Origin: Crossaster papposus
Taxonomy: Eukaryota; Echinodermata; Asteroidea; Velatida; Solasteridae
Direction of reading: 5' to 3'
Length of the DNA stretch: 64,000 nucleotides
NCBI GenBank assembly: GCA_037893245.1
Contig: JBAIAA010000238.1
Coordinates: 1,674,001-1,738,000 of the forward strand
The position numbers and the translations under genes are program-made. The notes beneath the pieces are model-generated. The model had not been told where the DNA came from, ran no database searches, and saw only the letters and a program-made list of their open reading frames with translations. Below are positions 1 to 11,210 of this stretch, in pieces (within the stretch, counting starts at the first letter, position 1; every line of letters begins with the position of its first letter).

Positions 1-50
1 AGATCGACATTGAGATCATATTAAAGCAGTATTCGTTAAAGCAGTATTTG

Positions 51-291
51 TTAACCAATCGCGCCGTGATTATTTTAACATCACCGAGCCAAGGGGCGGG
101 ATTATTTTTATTGAAACTCGATCCGAAGCGGGTTCAGGCCGATAGTGCCTGAAAGCACACCCATGCATTTCCGGCCTTGCTCGCTGCTGACAGACATTTC
201 CGGCCTTGCTCGTGACATGTTTATGCGTCATTCATTTTGAATCTGGGGAAAATTTTGCGTTTATATATGTCATCCGGCGCAAACTGGTTAA
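51..291. mobile_element. TTAA-ended MITE (CCAGTTCGCGCCGG family), diverged copy
   Basis: Begins TTAACCAATCGCGCCG and ends GGCGCAAACTGGTTAA. Internal sequence matches the other copies (ATTATTTTAACATC, GAAACTCGATCCGAAGCG, GTTCAGGCC). Confidence 0.85.
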
Positions 292-566
292 AACCAGAGT
301 GCGTTTTCATACACATATATGTAGTCATAACCAAGAACTGGTTCAAGTGGTTTTTGGTCGGTGAATTTCTTTTGAGAATTTTGGATTCAACCAGGATGAA
401 AGTGTTTAAAATTGGCTTTTGATTGGAACAAACTTTTATCAAAGCCTGGCAAGTTTTTACTCTGTTGTCTTCAACACAGGCATGCAACTTTTCCTCGGAT
501 CTGCTGATCGGAAATTTCTTGATGTGTATTAACGCCAAAGTTTACCCGCTAAGGCAGCGGAGGACT
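292..566. other. Unassigned sequence
   Basis: AT-rich, no supported gene or recognisable repeat seen. Confidence 0.4.
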
Positions 567-894
567 GGGGCCGTATTCACAAAACTTAAACTTAGGAGAA
601 TACTTAAGTCAGACCTAAATCTAAGCACCCTGCTAACTTAAGTGGCACGCTTAATTGGGTATTCACAAAAGATTTAGGCAACCCACTTAAAAAGCCGCCA
701 TGACACCTAAGCGCCCCGCTTAAACAAGTTAAGACTAGACAGACCACACTTAGATTCAAGACTCAAAAATAAGTGGGGTACTTAGCAAAAATGTTTTGCG
801 AATACTGCTAAGTCATTCAGATTTGTCTTAAGTCGGGTATTTAAGTGGGGTGCTTATTTTTTTGGGACTTAAGTCGTTTTGTGAATACGGCCCC
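567..894. mobile_element. MITE, GGGGCCGTATTCACAAAAC termini
   Basis: The start GGGGCCGTATTCACAAAAC and the end GTTTTGTGAATACGGCCCC are exact inverted complements; the interior repeats ACTTAAGT-type motifs. About 328 bp. Confidence 0.88.
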
Positions 895-1429
895 TGGTGT
901 ACATGCCTATCATGTATGGCATACACATCAATTTTGTTCGTACATTGCGTTATGGGGACAATCAATAGGGTTTGTGTGCTAAGGGAAATCTCTCTAAACT
1001 CGAACTCGGAACATTCTAAAATTCTAAAATGTTTAACATCACCCTCTTTTTTCCTCTGGTTCTAAATTTTCTTTCAAAATACCCTAACCCAATTCTACCT
1101 CTAGACCCCTTTACTAAAAACCAAACGTGCTGTGGGGACACAAAAATGTTCCCACTGCTTGGTCTGTTTTTACCCAAACAAAAGAACCTGTCCCTACAAC
1201 TACCGGTAGGTGGAGGCTAACAGCGGTGGACTTGAATATACATTGACGTTGCTAAGCATGCTCCATTGAAGCGGTGGACATGGATACACTATTCTGTGGT
1301 ATCGCGCTTCAGTGAATACATGTAGGCCTATTCAACACCCTAAGGATAGTTTCGTTGAATTCAAACAGCCGAGGATTATCAGCTGCTTCCAGTAATCTCT
1401 TGACATTCAAATTTCCCCACTATTGTTTC
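895..1429. other. Unassigned sequence
   Basis: No gene or repeat supported. Confidence 0.35.
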
Positions 1430-1945
1430 TTAAGCCCTGTTCGCACTGGACTTTTTTTTATAAAACTTACCGAGACGATGGGTACTTTTCCCAATTTAAG
1501 TTCAGTGCGGACAGCCTAGGACGTTTTCCTCTCAGTTACTTTTCCCGAGTCCAGTGGTTACTTTTACCGGCCAACTGCTGCCCGGGAAAACTTCCCAGGT
1601 CACTTTTCCCGAGACGATAAGTCCAGTGCGAACAGCACCAGTCGGTAAAAGCGGCTCAGGAAAAACGTACACACGCCCCCACTAGTGCGATTTCATGCTA
1701 CACAAGACACCGCGCATGCGCTCTTTGCATTGTTTTTGTGCATGCGCTGATGCATGCACATCGCATTGTGATCACATTCGCCTTCATGAGTCATTTTAAT
1801 GACAGCTCGGCTACTTCTCCCGCGGTCTTGGTAACATTTTCCCGTGTCGAAATACCAAGTGCGAACAGTGGTAACATTTGACCATTTTTTTTTTGCCATC
1901 GTCTCAGTAAAACCTTCCCCCCAAAAAGTCTCCTTTGAAATTCTT
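1430..1945. mobile_element. Palindromic MITE, TTCGCACTGGACTT family
   Basis: Shares with 10,402-10,975 the order TTCGCACTGGAC, GACGATGGGT, CAACTGCTGCCCGGGAAAA, AAGTCCAGTGCGAACAGC, AAGTGCGAACAGTGGTAACA and the A-rich right tip. Internal inverted copies of the same 20-bp motif make several foldbacks. Confidence 0.7.
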
Positions 1946-3665
1946 GACAGGGAGCTTTTCACCTGAGCTTGCAAATAATCATGTGTACACATGTACATAG
2001 GTTTTTCCGTGTACAATTGTCCCCGGCCCTGTGTGTAGTTCCACGGCTGACGTATACACACGTCGGATTTTATTGCGGGTATCGGTTGATGTAATATCAC
2101 ACCCTGACTGAAGGGAAGAAAAAAAATGCCCTAGGCGACAGAATGTGGGCAAAAATATGTAAATAACGGTGCTAATAAAGTGTTGGCGTCTTTGAATCTG
2201 CTGGTTTTGTTAGTACACATGTACATGCACTTGTATACACCTATTCGCATTTTTTTATCACTGTGGAGACATTGCTCGTGTACAAAATGATTAGAAAGTC
2301 AAGCACGTTTTTCAAAATGCTCCCATTTTAACCACAATTATTTTCTGGGTTGAAATTTCAACCCAATACCTATATTATACCCTAAACCAAACACTAACCC
2401 TAACCCTAGTTTTTGAGTAATTTAGGTAAAATCCAAAAATCTAATTCCTGAAATTTCCAGTGGAGACCTATTCATCTATAGAAATTACCCTTTGGAGACC
2501 TTTTCACTCCCATTGTCCCCATTGTGTTCACATTTCCAGAGGGTACCGTATTTCGCACCATGTACTGGTACATGCACTTGTACACCATGTACAGTGTACA
2601 CACCATGTACAGTGTACACACCATACATCCTGTTACAGTCCAAGGCCTCTATATCCCCATGCAATTTTTGTTCATGGAAAAACAAGGATGTGCACACAAA
2701 AACGGAAACTAAACCTGACTGGGCTTAGAGTGTTCACCACATATACATTGTACACACAGTTTAAAGGTATATTATAAAATACATTTTCAAAAATAAAACA
2801 AAAATTTATAACAAAAACTGTAAAATCAATGCACCTGGCGTGCTGTCGTTTTGCAGAAAATTCGAATTTTTGTATCTATTTCCATCGATTACCGGCCGGC
2901 AAACATTGGAAAAACTTGACTATTTTCTCCAACAATTTTTTCCATTTTAGTACACATTTTATTTTCAATATGGTTACACATCCGTGAATGGGTACAAGCC
3001 AACTAGTCTAGTTTGGCTGATAATTCCCTGACATCTAAAAATTGCTTCGTTTCGTTTCAACTTAGAAAGTAAAAGAACCAGAATACAAGAACAGCATTTT
3101 TTGTCTTGGTTTTTTCAGCATCTATATGTGAACACAAAACTTTAAACCTGTTAGCATCACAGCAAAAGTAAATGAATACTGAATGTATACCTTTTAAAGG
3201 TATAATAATAATATTAATTAACCATTTTGATATAGCGCATTTAACACATAGTGATTAAAGATGTCCCTTATGCACTGTAGAGAAAAAAAAGACAACAAAA
3301 TACAAATACAAGATGTACTAGGTTTCAAACAAAAATGCATGAATTAAATTTTAAATAAGTGCGTCTTTAAAGCAATCTTGAACTTATCAATGGAATAAAT
3401 AATTTTCAAATGTTCCGGGAGATTGTTCCATAGGGTTGAGGCAGTGTGAGCGAAGCTGTGTTCACCATTTTACCTGGTCAAAACTGGTGGAATAACAAAC
3501 AATTTATTTCTTATTAGAACGGAGATTTCTTGATGGTGTGTACAATGTTAAGAGCTCTATCAAAAAAGGTGGCGCAAAATTATAAAAAAATTATAAAATT
3601 TGTATAGTACATGTTGTTCATTGATTCGTTTTATACACATGATGTACCGGTACATTGTACTTTTA
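1946..3665. other. AT-rich non-coding stretch with TGTACA-rich patches
   Basis: Contains repeated GTACAGTGTACACACCAT units at about 2,580-2,625 and many TACATGTAC palindromes. Around 3,205-3,250 there is AATAATAATATTAATT followed by ATATAGCGCA, resembling the 3' tail of a LINE or SINE. No exon supported. Confidence 0.4.
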
Positions 3666-4115
3666 ATATGTGACCCGCTCCATCGAAATCAGGAATAAGT
3701 CTCGAAATACCTTTTTGAGATATGCACATGATGAGAAAGGGAATTTCATAGGCTTTCTAATGATACCCATCACAAGTGTGTATCTTCTTAGGTTAACGAG
3801 TTATTGTCTGATGAAGATAACAGGTTTATATTTATTTGCCGAATCCACATTCCGAGAAAAACAGCTTTGAAATAAACAAAATTGACCAAAATCATACGGA
3901 CAGCGCACACAAATCCTCTTCATTTTTATCTTTATTGATCGTTTTTACACACTAAACATTAATGACAATAATCTGTGATAACTACACTTCCTAAAAATAC
4001 AATGTTCAGAAAAAGGACTTGGTCAAGATTTTCACCCATGCGTTCACTTCAACGACCGATTGCGTGAAACAGCCCCAGCGACTTATTCCTGATTACGATG
4101 GAGCGGGTCACATAT
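3666..4115. mobile_element. MITE, ATATGTGACCCGCTCCATCG termini
   Basis: The left tip ATATGTGACCCGCTCCATCG and the right tip CGATGGAGCGGGTCACATAT are inverted. The next 15 bases, GAATAAGT against ACTTATTC, continue the pairing. Confidence 0.9.
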
Positions 4116-4499
4116 TGTTTTTTTTTGTTCTCATGTGTAGTCTGTAAATACCTGCACTTACTGAAAGGTTTCACTATCGCATTTAGTGTTTGCCATTCTG
4201 GATATGTACGGTAATCATCATTTAACTACCTCACGTCAACAAGTGGGTTCTGCAATGTTGGTTTCGAGCACTTTAAAGGGAGGATACACCATTTGCAGAT
4301 ATCGAAAAAATGTACTACTCAAGGAAATAACATTTAATTTCCCACAATGATGTCATTAACAAGATCTTCTTCAAGATCTTCTTCTGAAGAAGATCTTGTT
4401 AAGATCGAAATATTAGGCCCTCTTAACTTATTTGATTTGTATATTTCAGGTCATTCCAGCCAGTAAGCAGTTTGCAGCAGTTTTAATCTTATTCAACAT

Positions 4500-4560
4500 A
4501 GGGCAAGATAGCTCAGTTGGTTCTGCCCTGCCAATTTCTTTGTTCACTTTGAAATAATAA
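4500..4560 (+). repeat. tRNA-derived SINE fragment
   Basis: GGCAAGATAGCTCAGTTGGTT matches the A-box side of the tRNA-like sequence at 45,301-45,372 (minus strand); TTTGTTCACTTTGAAA is shared, inverted, with 44,680 and 51,220. Confidence 0.5.
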
Positions 4561-4573
4561 TAATAGGCAGTTC

Positions 4574-5385
4574 ATATGTGACCTGTCATCACAAAATGAG
4601 CGTAAAGTCGCACGGAGTGATTTCTCAGTACGGCCAGTCAAAGTCAAAATTTGAAGGGGTGGTCGATTTTGAGATTATAGATTTTTTTTAAAGACTAAAT
4701 CCCCAACAATCAATTCCCAATTTTTGAGGACGATCAGATAACAAAAAAAAGTTTTTGAGACAATTTTGACTATGCCTTTCTTTGTGCGTTCACACAATTT
4801 CTCGCAAGAAATGCCCGTTTTCTCATGATCTCTGTATTAAAGGTAGTATACACCATTGGTAATTGCTTGAATTATCATGAATGGGTAGATTTGGGGGGTT
4901 GTATTTCATAGTAAATATCGTTTAACTGACTTTTCCCGAAGTTTTACAATCATGGATGCCGAGAAAAGCACGAAAAACAGCGTTTGTTTTCAACCGGGGT
5001 CGAGCAGTTATTCTTATGTTATCTTTTTTTTTTCACTCTCGCCGTCCGGCGAGAGCGAATTTTTCTTTATAAAATTCATTTTTTGTGAATAGTTACAGGA
5101 TATCTACTGCAATCCTTTTGCTGAATGCCTAGAATCATTATTTACTTTCAATTGAGTAAGGTATTTCTTAATAATTCAGTAGTAAATATTTTCGATTTCT
5201 GCAAATGGTGTATACTACCTTTAAGACTCCAGACTAAAAAAAAAATTAAAAAAAATAATTAAGTATCAAACATTTAAGTGATATACCATTGGAAAGCTCT
5301 GTTTCCACAAAATTTTGAAATACCCATATCTCAATTTTTGATTTTGCCGACTTTACGCTCATTTTGTGATGACAGGTCACATATA
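4574..5385. mobile_element. MITE, ATATGTGACCTGTCATCACA termini, interrupted
   Basis: Outer tips ATATGTGACCTGTCATCACA and TGTGATGACAGGTCACATAT are exact inverted complements, followed by AAATGAGCGTAAAGTCG and its complement. The interior is split by a second MITE at 4,837-5,224. Confidence 0.9.
4837..5224. mobile_element. Nested MITE, TTAAAGGTAGGATACACC family
   Basis: Starts TTAAAGGTAGTATACACCAT and ends ATGGTGTATACTACCTTTAA. Internal anchors shared with other copies are GATGCCGAGAAAAGCA, TTTTCAACCGGxGTCG, CGCCGTCCGGCGA and ATTTTGCTGxATGCCTA. Confidence 0.9.
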
Positions 5386-6332
5386 GTGCACGTATCTACA
5401 ATGTACATGTACCCATGGAGGAATAAATGTACCAAGACTGGTACTCAAGGCGCTGTGTCGAGTAATCCAACTTTTACATCAAAACCTATGGGTTTTTAAT
5501 CTCTTACATATTCGTACAAAAACATATGTGTGTACAATCCACCGTGCAATTGTGTCTACCATGTAAAGTGAACTCGTTTACTTCCTGCCTTCTAATTGCA
5601 ATGCTTGTACTGGTACATGTACTTCCTTATCCCAACACAAGTAACCCGGTTTCTGTCATTCAGGGTCATACAGGTACAGTACATCCCGGTTTCTGTCATT
5701 CAGGGTCATTTATATACCGATCGGCTCTGTAGAGGTGTGTTGGTGGACAAATCATTTTCTTTTCGTGCTATTTTGTGCTATTTATTCACTTGTCTCATAA
5801 GAATAGGCTCCGGAGTTCTTTATGTTGGTAATTGAATGTACCGTACGCAGACACATTGATTTTTGTGGGTGTACACAATGCATACATGGAACATCCAATA
5901 TTAACTTTAACAATAAAAAATTCTGTTTGATGTGTATGGCAGTCTTTTTCCTATTTGTAGTTTGATCACATATCGTACATTACAGTGAGCTATTCAATTT
6001 ACACTTTATGGGAAAGCATACATTTGGTTTATTGTGATTGTAGAAATGTCATTCATTATCATATGGGTGTCAGACGTACATGTCTGAACTGAAATTACAT
6101 TAGCAAGTACATGTAAAACATCTTCTCTCCCCATGTTTTTAATATTTTTTTTTTTTTTTTTTTTTAATATTTTTTTTTTTTGGTGGTGGGGTTTGAAAAT
6201 CAAATTTCACCGGACATATACTCAAATTGTCTCTGAGTAGTTAAGGGTTGATACAGTTATAAGTATAGCTGTGTTCCCATTGGAGTTTTTTGGTTAACAT
6301 ACGTACTAGCGCCGGGCGAGTAACTCGACTAT
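5386..6332. other. Non-coding, simple repeats
   Basis: Holds a direct duplication of GGTTTCTGTCATTCAGGGTCAT (near 5,647 and 5,688), a T-rich run at 6,148-6,180, and TACCAAGACTGGTACTCAAGG near 5,430, a phrase also found in the SINE at 56.6 kb. No exon supported. Confidence 0.4.
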
Positions 6333-6553
6333 AGCCGCGTTCGCATTGGACTTAATATTGTCAAATGTTACGGTACGTGATTGTCAAAGTTCACGGTGTT
6401 AAATCCTCCGCTAGAAGCTTGGGCCTGTAGATCTTACGGTTGCGGAGGGTAAAATGGACAATTTGACAATGTTACCCTCTGTCCGCATTGGATTTAATTT
6501 GGTTAAGTTCTCTGTAGGTTTTACCAAAAAAAGTCCAATGCGAACGCGGCTTT
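6333..6553. mobile_element. MITE, AGCCGCGTTCGCATTGGACT termini
   Basis: AGCCGCGTTCGCATTGGACT at the left and AGTCCAATGCGAACGCGGCT at the right are exact inverted complements; about 220 bp. Confidence 0.9.
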
Positions 6554-7579
6554 AGTCACTACTCGTGATCAGTTTTTACTACTCGTTAAACTACTCGCAG
6601 TTTTTCAACTATTCGAGTACTCATGCCAGCCCAAGTAGCAATAAATACTCGCTAGTAGTGATTGTTAGCGAGCGATGATTGTTGACACAGACCGATTAAG
6701 TTGTGGTCGTAAGATGCAACAACACAAAATGAATTGACTTGCCGCTCCTCATAATTGCACGCCTACAATGGTACAATCGTTTTCCAAAATAAATAAGGTT
6801 CAATGAACTAAATCCTTGTTTGGACAGATTATTCCAAATATTGACACCACTCACAGCTAAACTTGTGGTTTAGCATGACGTGATTGTGTGCACATCCTGT
6901 CTGCCTTTTCCTAGATAACCTTTAACAAACAAATAACCCCATTACCCCCCCCAAAAAAAAAATCAAAAAAATTCAAACACAATAAAACACAAAAAACAAC
7001 ATAAAACACATTTAGCTTTACCTTACATACAAGTACGTAGGCCTACTGTGGACATTTCTTTGTCTTCGTGTAGTTAAAAAACGTTGACAAAATACTCATT
7101 TTTCTCGCTTCCTCAAAACAAATTTACCCTCAAATTTTGATTCTGGGCCTCTCAGCTGTTCCTTCTATCTTTTCTATATAACCCTAACCCGTTTTTCCTC
7201 TAGCGCTATTTTTGCGTGCGTATGCAAGACTAACTCAACCCATGAAGAAAAAAAAAACACATCAACTGTAAAAACGAGTACTTGATTAAAGTGACTAATT
7301 GCTAAAACGTTGTACACCTACACTGTACGTTGTATTTTCTGGGAATTTGAATGACATCATTGTGGGAAATTAAATGGTATTTCCTTGTGTACAGGAAATG
7401 CACTTTGCCAAGTATTTTCTTCCTGGTTGAATAAGAGGCATTTTTGTTGTTTTTGTTTTGCTTTTGAGTACATGAATTTCAAAAAGGGTGTACAGTGGCA
7501 TGCATCAGATCATTCGCCTACTTTTTGTGCCATACATACATCAGATAATTTTTTAAAACAAAATCGCTCTCATAATTAT
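6554..7579. repeat. Mostly unassigned; contains a 200-bp dispersed repeat
   Basis: The part 7,010-7,215 (TTTACCTTACATAC, CTTCGTGTAGTTAAAAAACG, CCCTCAAATTTTGATTCTGGG) recurs inverted at 17,635-17,835. ACTACTCG motifs cluster at 6,558-6,655. No exon supported. Confidence 0.55.
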
Positions 7580-7940
7580 TTAAAGGGATCGTATACGTTT
7601 GGTAATTGGAACCCACTGTTTGTTTCAATCCTATATAGTTATAGATATATACCATAAGACTAACCTGTAAACAATTTCATTTAAAAAGGTGGGAGCGGTT
7701 TTGTTTCATCGCAGGAAGAATAATCTGCATTGGAATACACAATCTGAGAAACGTCACTGCAGTAACGCTTCTCAGATTCAAATTTTTGGGGATAAAAAGT
7801 GATATCTTTTTCCATAACCGCAGTACTTCGAAGTGAAAAGTTTCTAAAAATGCATTATACTATCCAAAGCTGCTCTACTTTTTACCAAGTAGGTTTTTAT
7901 TGCCATTAATTTTTAGAGTAATAACCAAACGTGTATTAAA
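7580..7940. mobile_element. MITE, TTAAAGGGATCGTATACG family
   Basis: Near-identical interior (GGAAGAATAATCTGCATTGG, CAGTAACGCTTCTCAGATTC) to 54,291-54,665. Left tip TTAAAGGGATCGTATACG; the right tip here has decayed. Confidence 0.8.
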
Positions 7941-8040
7941 ATTAAACTCATTAAAAACCTATTAAACTAAATTTAAAATTTACGTGGAACGCCCACACAA
8001 GTCATGGATGACATACATACATGAAGAGATTTATTGGTTA

Positions 8041-8282
8041 TTAACCAGTTCGCGCCGGGATTATTTTAACATCGCCGAGCCGACGGGCGGAATTATTTTT
8101 AACGAAACTCGATTCGAAGCGTGTTCAGGCTGATAGTGCCGGGAAGCACACCCACGCAATTCCGGCCTTGCGCGCTGCTGACATACATTCCCGAACTTGA
8201 ACTTGGCGTGTTTATGCGTCATCCGTTTTGAATTTGGGGGAATTTTTGCGTTTATATACGTCATCCGGCGCGAACTGGTTAA
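8041..8282. mobile_element. TTAA-ended MITE (CCAGTTCGCGCCGG family)
   Basis: TTAACCAGTTCGCGCCGG at left and CCGGCGCGAACTGGTTAA at right, 242 bp, with TTAA at both ends. Confidence 0.92.
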
Positions 8283-9051
8283 CAGGCCTTGCGCTAACTT
8301 TTTTTCCTGGATAGCCCACCGGGCTAGCAAACTGCAGATTTTACTAGCCCGTTTACATTTTCGCTAGCCCGTATGTACAATGCACAAAACTATTCGTTCG
8401 GCGCGGGCACGTGCACGTACCGGCGCGGTACGTACAATAATGTACATGTACATCCGTAGTAATGTACACAGAGGGCGCTGTTCTGAACAGACTCTTTATC
8501 AGGCGCTACTACTAGTGACACGGCAGCACGCTCATGTACTATACAGCTACGCAGTGGGCCGTTATGGTAAGAAAGGCTGAACGATGTGAAAGAGAATAGT
8601 GCACATATGTGCGGTACCCTGCGCCGTAGTTTATACTATACTAATCTCACTGAAGCCCACCAGTCTACTCTATTCGTGAGATCGCAATGCACTGCATGCA
8701 CGCGTGGATCGAGCGCTCCCAGGCTATCGATAATCATGCTGAAAAACACAAACAAAAGACAGTTTATACTCGGTTTATTTTGATCCGATATTTATTTAAT
8801 ACACAAAAAAACAATACAATTTTAACATGTATTTTGATCTAAACATTTACAGGTAGGTTACTGAATTTTTCACTAGCCCACCGGGCAACCAAGGAAGTGG
8901 GTCTGGGTAGCCCGGAGCAGTTTTCGCTAGACTTTGTACGCCGGGCTAGTACTATTTCGAGGCCTGGTTAATAATAATAAGTTGATAATAAAGCTGCATA
9001 TATATCCTTTGCAGCTATGAAAAACCTAACCAATCAAAACTGTTGCATTTA
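8283..9051. other. Unassigned, with inverted CTAGCCCG motifs
   Basis: GGATAGCCCACCGGGCTAGC near 8,308 and the mirrored CTAGCCCACCGGGCAACC near 8,873 suggest the ends of a roughly 670-bp inverted-repeat element (about 8,285-8,967, ending GCCTGGTTAA). GC-rich, CpG-rich interior. No gene supported. Confidence 0.4.
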
Positions 9052-9415
9052 ACGGTGGGATACGGTACACTATTTGCAGATATCAAAAAGGTTTACTACC
9101 GAATTATTACTAAATACCTTATTTGAAAGTAATTATTGATTCCAGGCATCCAGCAAAATGATTGCGCTAGATATCCTGTAATTGTTCTGAAAAATTGAAT
9201 TAATTGTTTTTCAATCGCGATCACCATCCGATGATCATGAAAAAAAATTAAAAATACATAAGAACAACTGCCGACGCCGGTTAAAAAACAAAACGCTGTT
9301 TTTCTTGCTTTTTTCTCGGCATTCATGATTGTAAAACTTTGGAGAGGTCAGTTTAACGATATTTACTATTAAATGCGACACCCCCCCCCCCCCCCCCCCC
9401 CAAATCCGTCCATTC
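9052..9415. mobile_element. Degraded MITE, GGTAGGATACACC family
   Basis: Inverted orientation of the family (TTTGCAGATATC, CATCCAGCAAAATGATTGCGC, ACTGCCGACGCCGG, TCATGATTGTAAAACTT). A C run of about 22-24 lies at 9,378-9,401. Confidence 0.75.
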
Positions 9416-9424
9416 CTGTTAAAC

Positions 9425-9900
9425 ACGTCACGGGCAAGGCCGGAAATGTCTGTCAGCAGCGAGCAAGGCTGGAAATGCGTGGGTAATCAATCCAATCCAA
9501 TCCAATCTGCATTTGTAAAGCGCCATCAATCTAGTTGCCTATTCCGAGGCGCTGCCGGGAACACCGGGCAAACCCCTTCACTTTAATAGCGAAGAGTGTT
9601 ACTGGCCAGGTTCTTTTACGTGCATTACACAAGGCACGGGGCCTACAGCTTTACGTCCCATCCGAAGGACGAAGCAATAGTGGTTTAATTGCCTTGCTTA
9701 AGGACACACGTGTCGACACCAGGACTCGAACTCACGCTCTGCGGAACAGAAAACCGAGTTCTTAACCGCTCGGCCACGACACTCCACCGGTATGCTTCCC
9801 GGTACCATCGGCCTGAACACGCCTCGGATAGAGTTTCGTTAAAAATAATCCTGTGCATCGGCTCGTTGATGTTAAAATAATCCTGGCGCGAACTAGTTTA
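9425..9900. mobile_element. TTAA-family MITE split by a SINE-like insert
   Basis: MITE sequence (GTCACGGGCAAGGCCGG to ATGCGTGGGTA) stops at about 9,485 and resumes at about 9,787 (GGTATGCTTCCCGGTACC to GGCGCGAACTAGTTTA). The left MITE end is truncated. Confidence 0.8.
9486..9782 (+). mobile_element. SINE or LINE 3' tail (CCGGGCAAACCCC family)
   Basis: Begins with CAATCCAATCCAATCC repeats, then AAAGCGC, GGAACACCGGGCAAACCCC, TTTTACGTGCATTACAC, TTTACGTCCCATCCGA, GCCTTGCTTAAGGACACACG and a tRNA-like 3' part (ACCAGGACTCGAAC). Its TTAA site is unoccupied, unlike the sister copy near 56.6-57.1 kb. Confidence 0.75.
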
Positions 9901-10401
9901 CTTGCTAATCCAGCCCTGCATCATAAGACATTTTTAAGGCTGCCAGTTTGCGGTTATTAAATTAACCGTGTAATCGTTGTTTTGCGGTTACGGCTATTAC
10001 GGTTAACCGCAACTAAAAAAAATTGTTTAAAAAAAAAAAAAAAATAAAAAATTAAATAAACAAATGCATGGGCCTGCATTGCATATCTAATTAGCGCTGC
10101 TTCATCAAGGAATTTAGTGTGTGCGTGTTGTACGTGTTGATAATCGCAGTTCTGCGATTGCTAATTGTCTGCATCAGACTGGCTATAATTATGTTAGATA
10201 AGCTATCAGAAATGTCCATACAAAACTTATTCAATTGTACTATTTGTGACCTGCTCCAACGAAACCCACCCAAAGTTGACAATTGGTAGGGTTTCTTTTA
10301 TTTTCGAAAACAAATTTACTGGTTAACTGAACAGGAAAAATGTAACCGTGTAACCGTTTGAACGGTTGGTTAACTGTGAAACCGTGTAACCGTTGCAGGC
10401 T
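9901..10401. other. Non-coding, with repeated GTAACCG motifs
   Basis: AACCGTGTAACCGTTTGAACGGTTGG near 10,340 and GCGGTTACGGCTATTACGGTTAACCGC near 9,985 form imperfect foldbacks. A fragment of a GACCTGCTCCAACGAAAC family lies at 10,247-10,290. Confidence 0.4.
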
Positions 10402-10975
10402 TAAGCCATGTTCGCACTGCACTGGACTTAAAATGATAAAACATACCTAGACGATGGGTCCTTTTCCCATTTTAAGTCCAGTGCGGACAGCCTAGGACGT
10501 TTTCCTCTTAGGTACTTCTCCCGAGTCCAGTGGGTACTTCTACCGGCCAACTGCTGCCCGGGAAAACGTCCCTGGTCACTTTTCCCTAGACGATAAGTCC
10601 AGTGCGAACAGCGCGACTCGGTAAAAGCGTCCCAGGAAAACGTCCACCCGGCCCTCCATTGCAAGGTCACGCTATACAAGGCACTGCGCATGCGCTCTTT
10701 GCATTGTTTACATGCGGGCACGCTGATACATGCAAATTGCATCGTAACAAAAAAGCGCGCGTGCGCGATCGCGAATGGGTACACCGGGGTCAATGCAAAA
10801 AGGTCACGCAAAGCGCCCTCACGAGTCATTATAATGACAGCTTGGCTACTTCTCCCACGGTCTCGGTAAAATTTTCCCGTGTCGAAAGTCCAAGTGCGAA
10901 CAGTGGTAACATTTGACCATTTTTTATTTTACCATCGTCTCAGTAAAACCTTCCCAAAAAAAAGTCCACGGCTTT
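10402..10975. mobile_element. Palindromic MITE, TTCGCACTGGACTT family
   Basis: Second, longer copy of the family at 1,430-1,945, ending AAAGTCCACGGCTTT. It finishes about 40 bases before the first ADAP exon's acceptor. Confidence 0.75.
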
Positions 10976-11017
10976 AGACATTTTACATATTGATTTTTCC
11001 TTGATTTGTTTGCCCAG

Positions 11018-11210
11018 GGTGGTTCGCGAGCAGTGGATCCGTGGGAAGTATGAACGACAGGAGTTCATCAATGTCAATCTGCAGAAGTATCGTACCAAAG
11101 AGATGGAGGGGGTAATGTGGAAAAAACTGAGGGACAAGCAGAACTTCATGGAGCGACGATTTGTCCTCTCGGAGACCGACTACACCATCAGATACTACAA
11201 CAAAGTAGAT
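11018..11210 (+). CDS. ADAP1-like: ADAP exon: end of ArfGAP region and start of PH1
   Basis: The exon enters with one base completing a codon, then reads [16 protein letters not shown] and continues to [17 protein letters not shown] before a strong GTAAGT donor in phase 0. The REQWIR..KYERQEF block is the conserved link between the ArfGAP domain and the first PH domain in ADAP proteins. The acceptor is TTTGCCCAG. Confidence 0.9.

Noticed and set aside
1693..2100. Minus-strand 135-codon frame
   Set aside because: Lies partly in a palindromic MITE also present at 10.4 kb; no domain or splice context recognised.
1..11000. ADAP ArfGAP zinc-finger exons
   Set aside because: Looked for a CxxC(16)CxxC-type finger and the following conserved blocks; none was found, so they are presumed upstream of the window.
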